64,000 nt of DNA from Actinomadura sp. J1-007 (GTDB lineage: Bacteria; Actinomycetota; Actinomycetes; Streptosporangiales; Streptosporangiaceae). A program made the position numbers and the translations under genes. The stretch covers positions 310,001-374,000 of the forward strand of contig NZ_WING01000002.1 of the NCBI RefSeq assembly GCF_009793335.1, given 5' to 3'. Shown here in pieces: positions 62,455 through 64,000 of the stretch (position 1 is the first letter of the stretch; every line of letters starts with the position of its first letter). The notes below the pieces were generated by a model. That model saw only the letters and a list, made by a program, of their open reading frames with translations. It was not told the origin of the DNA and did no database searches.

Positions 62455-63660
62455 GTGAGCATCGAGCAGACCCTGACCAGCCAGGAACGCCTGGCCGAGC
62501 TGGACCTGAAGCAGCTCCGGCAGCTCGTGGGCCTGGTCGCCTACGACGACACGACCGACCCGTTCCCGGTCACCGGCTGGGACGCGGTGGTGTGGGTCGT
62601 CGGCAACGCCACCCAGGCGGCGCACTACTACCAGTCCGCGTACGGGATGGAGCTGGTCGCGTACTCGGGGCCGGAGACCGGCAACCGCGACCACCACGCG
62701 TACGTGCTGCGCAGCGGCGCGATCCGGTTCGTCCTCAAGGGCGCGGTGGACCCGGCCAGCCCGCTGGTCGACACCCACCGCAGGCACGGCGACGGCATCA
62801 CCGACATCGCGCTGGAGGTCCCGGACGTCGACCGGTGCATCGCGCACGCGCGCTCCGAGGGCGCCACGATCGTCGAGGAGCCGCACGACGTCACCGACGA
62901 GCACGGCACGGTGCGGCTCGCGGCGATCGCCGCGTACGGCGAGACGGTGCACACGCTGGTCGACCGCTCCCAGTACCGCGGCCCGTACCTGCCCGGGTAC
63001 GTCGAGCGGACGTCGAGCCACACCAAGCGGCCCGGAGCGCCGAAGCGCGTGTTCCAGGCGCTCGACCACGTCGTCGGCAACGTCGAGCTCGGCAAGATGG
63101 ACGAGTGGGTCGCGTTCTACAACCGCGTCATGGGCTTCACCAACATGGCCGAGTTCGTGGGCGACGACATCGCCACCGAGTACTCCGCGCTGATGAGCAA
63201 GGTCGTCGCGAGCGGCAACCACCGGGTGAAGTTCCCGCTGAACGAGCCGGCGGCCGGCAAGAAGAAGTCGCAGATCGACGAGTACCTGGAGTTCTACCAG
63301 GGGCCGGGCGCCCAGCACCTCGCGCTCGCGACCAACGACATCCTCGCCTCCGTCGACGCGCTGCGCGCCGAGGGCGTCGAGTTCCTCGCCACGCCCGACT
63401 CCTACTACGAGGATCCGGAGCTGCGCGCCCGCATCGGCGAGGTCCGCGTGCCGATCTCCGAGCTCCAGAAGCGCGGCATCCTGGTGGACCGCGACGAGGA
63501 CGGCTACCTCCTCCAGATCTTCACCAAGCCCGTCGGCGACCGCCCGACGGTGTTCTTCGAGCTCATCGAGCGGCACGGGTCGCTCGGCTTCGGCAAGGGC
63601 AACTTCCAGGCCCTGTTCGAGGCGATCGAGCGCGAGCAGGCCCGCCGCGGCAACTTCTGA
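62455..63660 (+). CDS. hpd: 4-hydroxyphenylpyruvate dioxygenase
   Basis: A 401-residue non-haem iron enzyme converting 4-hydroxyphenylpyruvate to homogentisate in tyrosine breakdown. Two vicinal-oxygen-chelate halves; iron ligands are His in FQALDHVVGNVELGKM, His in GPGAQHLALATNDILAS and Glu in PTVFFELIERHGSLGFGKGN. The C-terminal GFGKGNFQALFEAIEREQ helix gates the active site and is complete. GTG 62455 is chosen for its GAGGAG site seven bases upstream. No homogentisate dioxygenase gene is within the window, and the gene is followed by a hairpin terminator, so it is transcribed alone. Confidence 0.95.
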   Translation: MSIEQTLTSQERLAELDLKQLRQLVGLVAYDDTTDPFPVTGWDAVVWVVGNATQAAHYYQSAYGMELVAYSGPETGNRDHHAYVLRSGAIRFVLKGAVDPASPLVDTHRRHGDGITDIALEVPDVDRCIAHARSEGATIVEEPHDVTDEHGTVRLAAIAAYGETVHTLVDRSQYRGPYLPGYVERTSSHTKRPGAPKRVFQALDHVVGNVELGKMDEWVAFYNRVMGFTNMAEFVGDDIATEYSALMSKVVASGNHRVKFPLNEPAAGKKKSQIDEYLEFYQGPGAQHLALATNDILASVDALRAEGVEFLATPDSYYEDPELRARIGEVRVPISELQKRGILVDRDEDGYLLQIFTKPVGDRPTVFFELIERHGSLGFGKGNFQALFEAIEREQARRGNF

Positions 63661-63673
63661 CCGGACGGCCGGA

Positions 63674-63703
63674 GAACGGCGCCGTTCGCCCCCGGCGCCG
63701 TTC
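63674..63703 (+). terminator. Hairpin terminator after hpd
   Basis: GAACGGCGCCG (63674-63684) and CGGCGCCGTTC (63693-63703) are perfect 11-bp complements with an 8-base loop, 13 bases after the hpd stop. Confidence 0.75.
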
Positions 63704-63832
63704 CCCGGTTCCCCCGCGCGGGCCGCTCGTTCGCCGGTCGCGCTCCGCTCGTCCCGTTCCCCGGCGCCGCCGCCCGGATCCCACACTCGTTCGGCGGCGC
63801 CGGTCCCTTTCTCCCGGTCCGCGCGCGGCGGG

Positions 63833-64000
63833 TCAGGGGAGGACGACCAGCTTGCCGGCCGTGTGCCGGGTGGCCAGGTCCGCGTACGCCCGGACGGCGT
63901 CGTCCAGGGCGTACGTGCGGACCGGGGGCGGCGGGAGCGTCCCGTCGAGCGCCTTGGCCGCGAGCGCGTCCAGGTCGCCGGGCCGCGCGTCGGTGAGGAC
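63833..64000 (-). CDS. Zinc-type alcohol dehydrogenase/quinone oxidoreductase, C-terminal end
   Basis: The window closes inside this gene; 55 residues are visible, ending LATRHTAGKLVVLP before the stop at 63833-63835. The pattern PPPVRTYALDDAVRAYADLA, then H-T-A-G-K-L-V-V is the standard C-terminus of medium-chain NADP-dependent oxidoreductases, in which the last helix packs on the cofactor domain. The nucleotide-binding and catalytic parts lie beyond the window, so the substrate is unknown. It is convergent with hpd. Confidence 0.8.
   Translation of the reverse strand, partial: VLTDARPGDLDALAAKALDGTLPPPPVRTYALDDAVRAYADLATRHTAGKLVVLP

Noticed and set aside
61579..63786. A 735-residue minus-strand frame containing crcB
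   Set aside because: All but the last 159 residues are antisense to hpd or intergenic; ATG 62058 with GGAGGAG is the real start.
1..64000. tRNA, rRNA, insertion sequence, integrase, phage or plasmid genes
   Set aside because: Gaps between genes were read on both strands and none showed a cloverleaf, CCA end, transposase motif or terminal inverted repeats with target duplication.

Overview
This is a very GC-rich actinobacterial chromosome segment (about three quarters G+C by eye). GTG and TTG starts are common, genes are chained by 4-base ATGA/GTGA overlaps, and many families are typical of mycelial actinomycetes: XRE/DUF5753 and DUF397 regulators, DUF574 methyltransferase, DUF5954, DUF6801, a mycothiol-type DinB enzyme, an F420-type LLM oxidoreductase, an ECF41 sigma factor and an MreB-like protein. 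The most likely home is Streptosporangiales, perhaps Actinomadura; that is inference. I see no rRNA, tRNA, CRISPR array, transposase or integrase.

Layout. 0-4 kb: the tail of an epimerase, then galM lying between dense non-coding tandem arrays (about 34.5-bp units at 254-625, 23-bp units at 1933-2431, and a second 23-bp family at 2510-2646), followed by a leaderless TetR/metallo-hydrolase operon with a visible operator. 4-10.5 kb: a RecD2 helicase, then a decayed patch holding the stumps of an anti-sigma-type ATPase, an XRE/DUF5753 regulator and a DUF397 gene, a cupin gene, an aldo/keto reductase that has lost its catalytic centre, and a duplicated unknown gene. 10.5-18 kb: a peptide-binding lipoprotein-like protein, an LVIVD secreted protein, a FUSC exporter, an M14 peptidase and a CGNR regulator. 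18-27 kb: a glutamine synthetase-like enzyme divergent from a FluG-type amidohydrolase, a CoA-disulfide-reductase-like flavoprotein, a CDF transporter and a large LuxR/ATPase regulator. 27-36 kb: a hemerythrin gene divergent from an ECF41 sigma gene with shared TGTCACA promoter elements, a three-gene phospholipid cluster, a hemerythrin/methyltransferase/metallo-hydrolase operon, and an MFS pump with its TetR. 36-44 kb: MreB-like, MMPL transporter, SDR, and a 1,025-residue FAD/Fe-S oxidase.

44-56.5 kb is the most interesting block. F420-type oxidoreductase, pyruvate-oxidase-like TPP enzyme, a complete MbhA-to-MbhH type ion-translocating module (mnhE, F, G+DUF4040, MbhE+B, C, D; no MrpA NuoL domain and no hydrogenase), and a cysteine-type formate dehydrogenase with Fe-S subunit and NrfD-like membrane subunit all run in one direction. 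With the divergent D-2-hydroxyacid oxidase at its left edge it looks like an island for oxidising lactate, pyruvate and formate with electrons and ions handled at the membrane. 56.5-64 kb: TetR regulators, a DUF6801 secreted protein, a DivIVA mini-protein, a CBS protein, two crcB fluoride channels, hpd, and the end of a zinc-type dehydrogenase.

A warning for any user: thirteen otherwise well-conserved genes carry frameshifts. Nearly all are repaired by one added base, and in nine cases the added base can restore a CCGG site. This looks like systematic base loss in the sequence rather than thirteen real pseudogenes.
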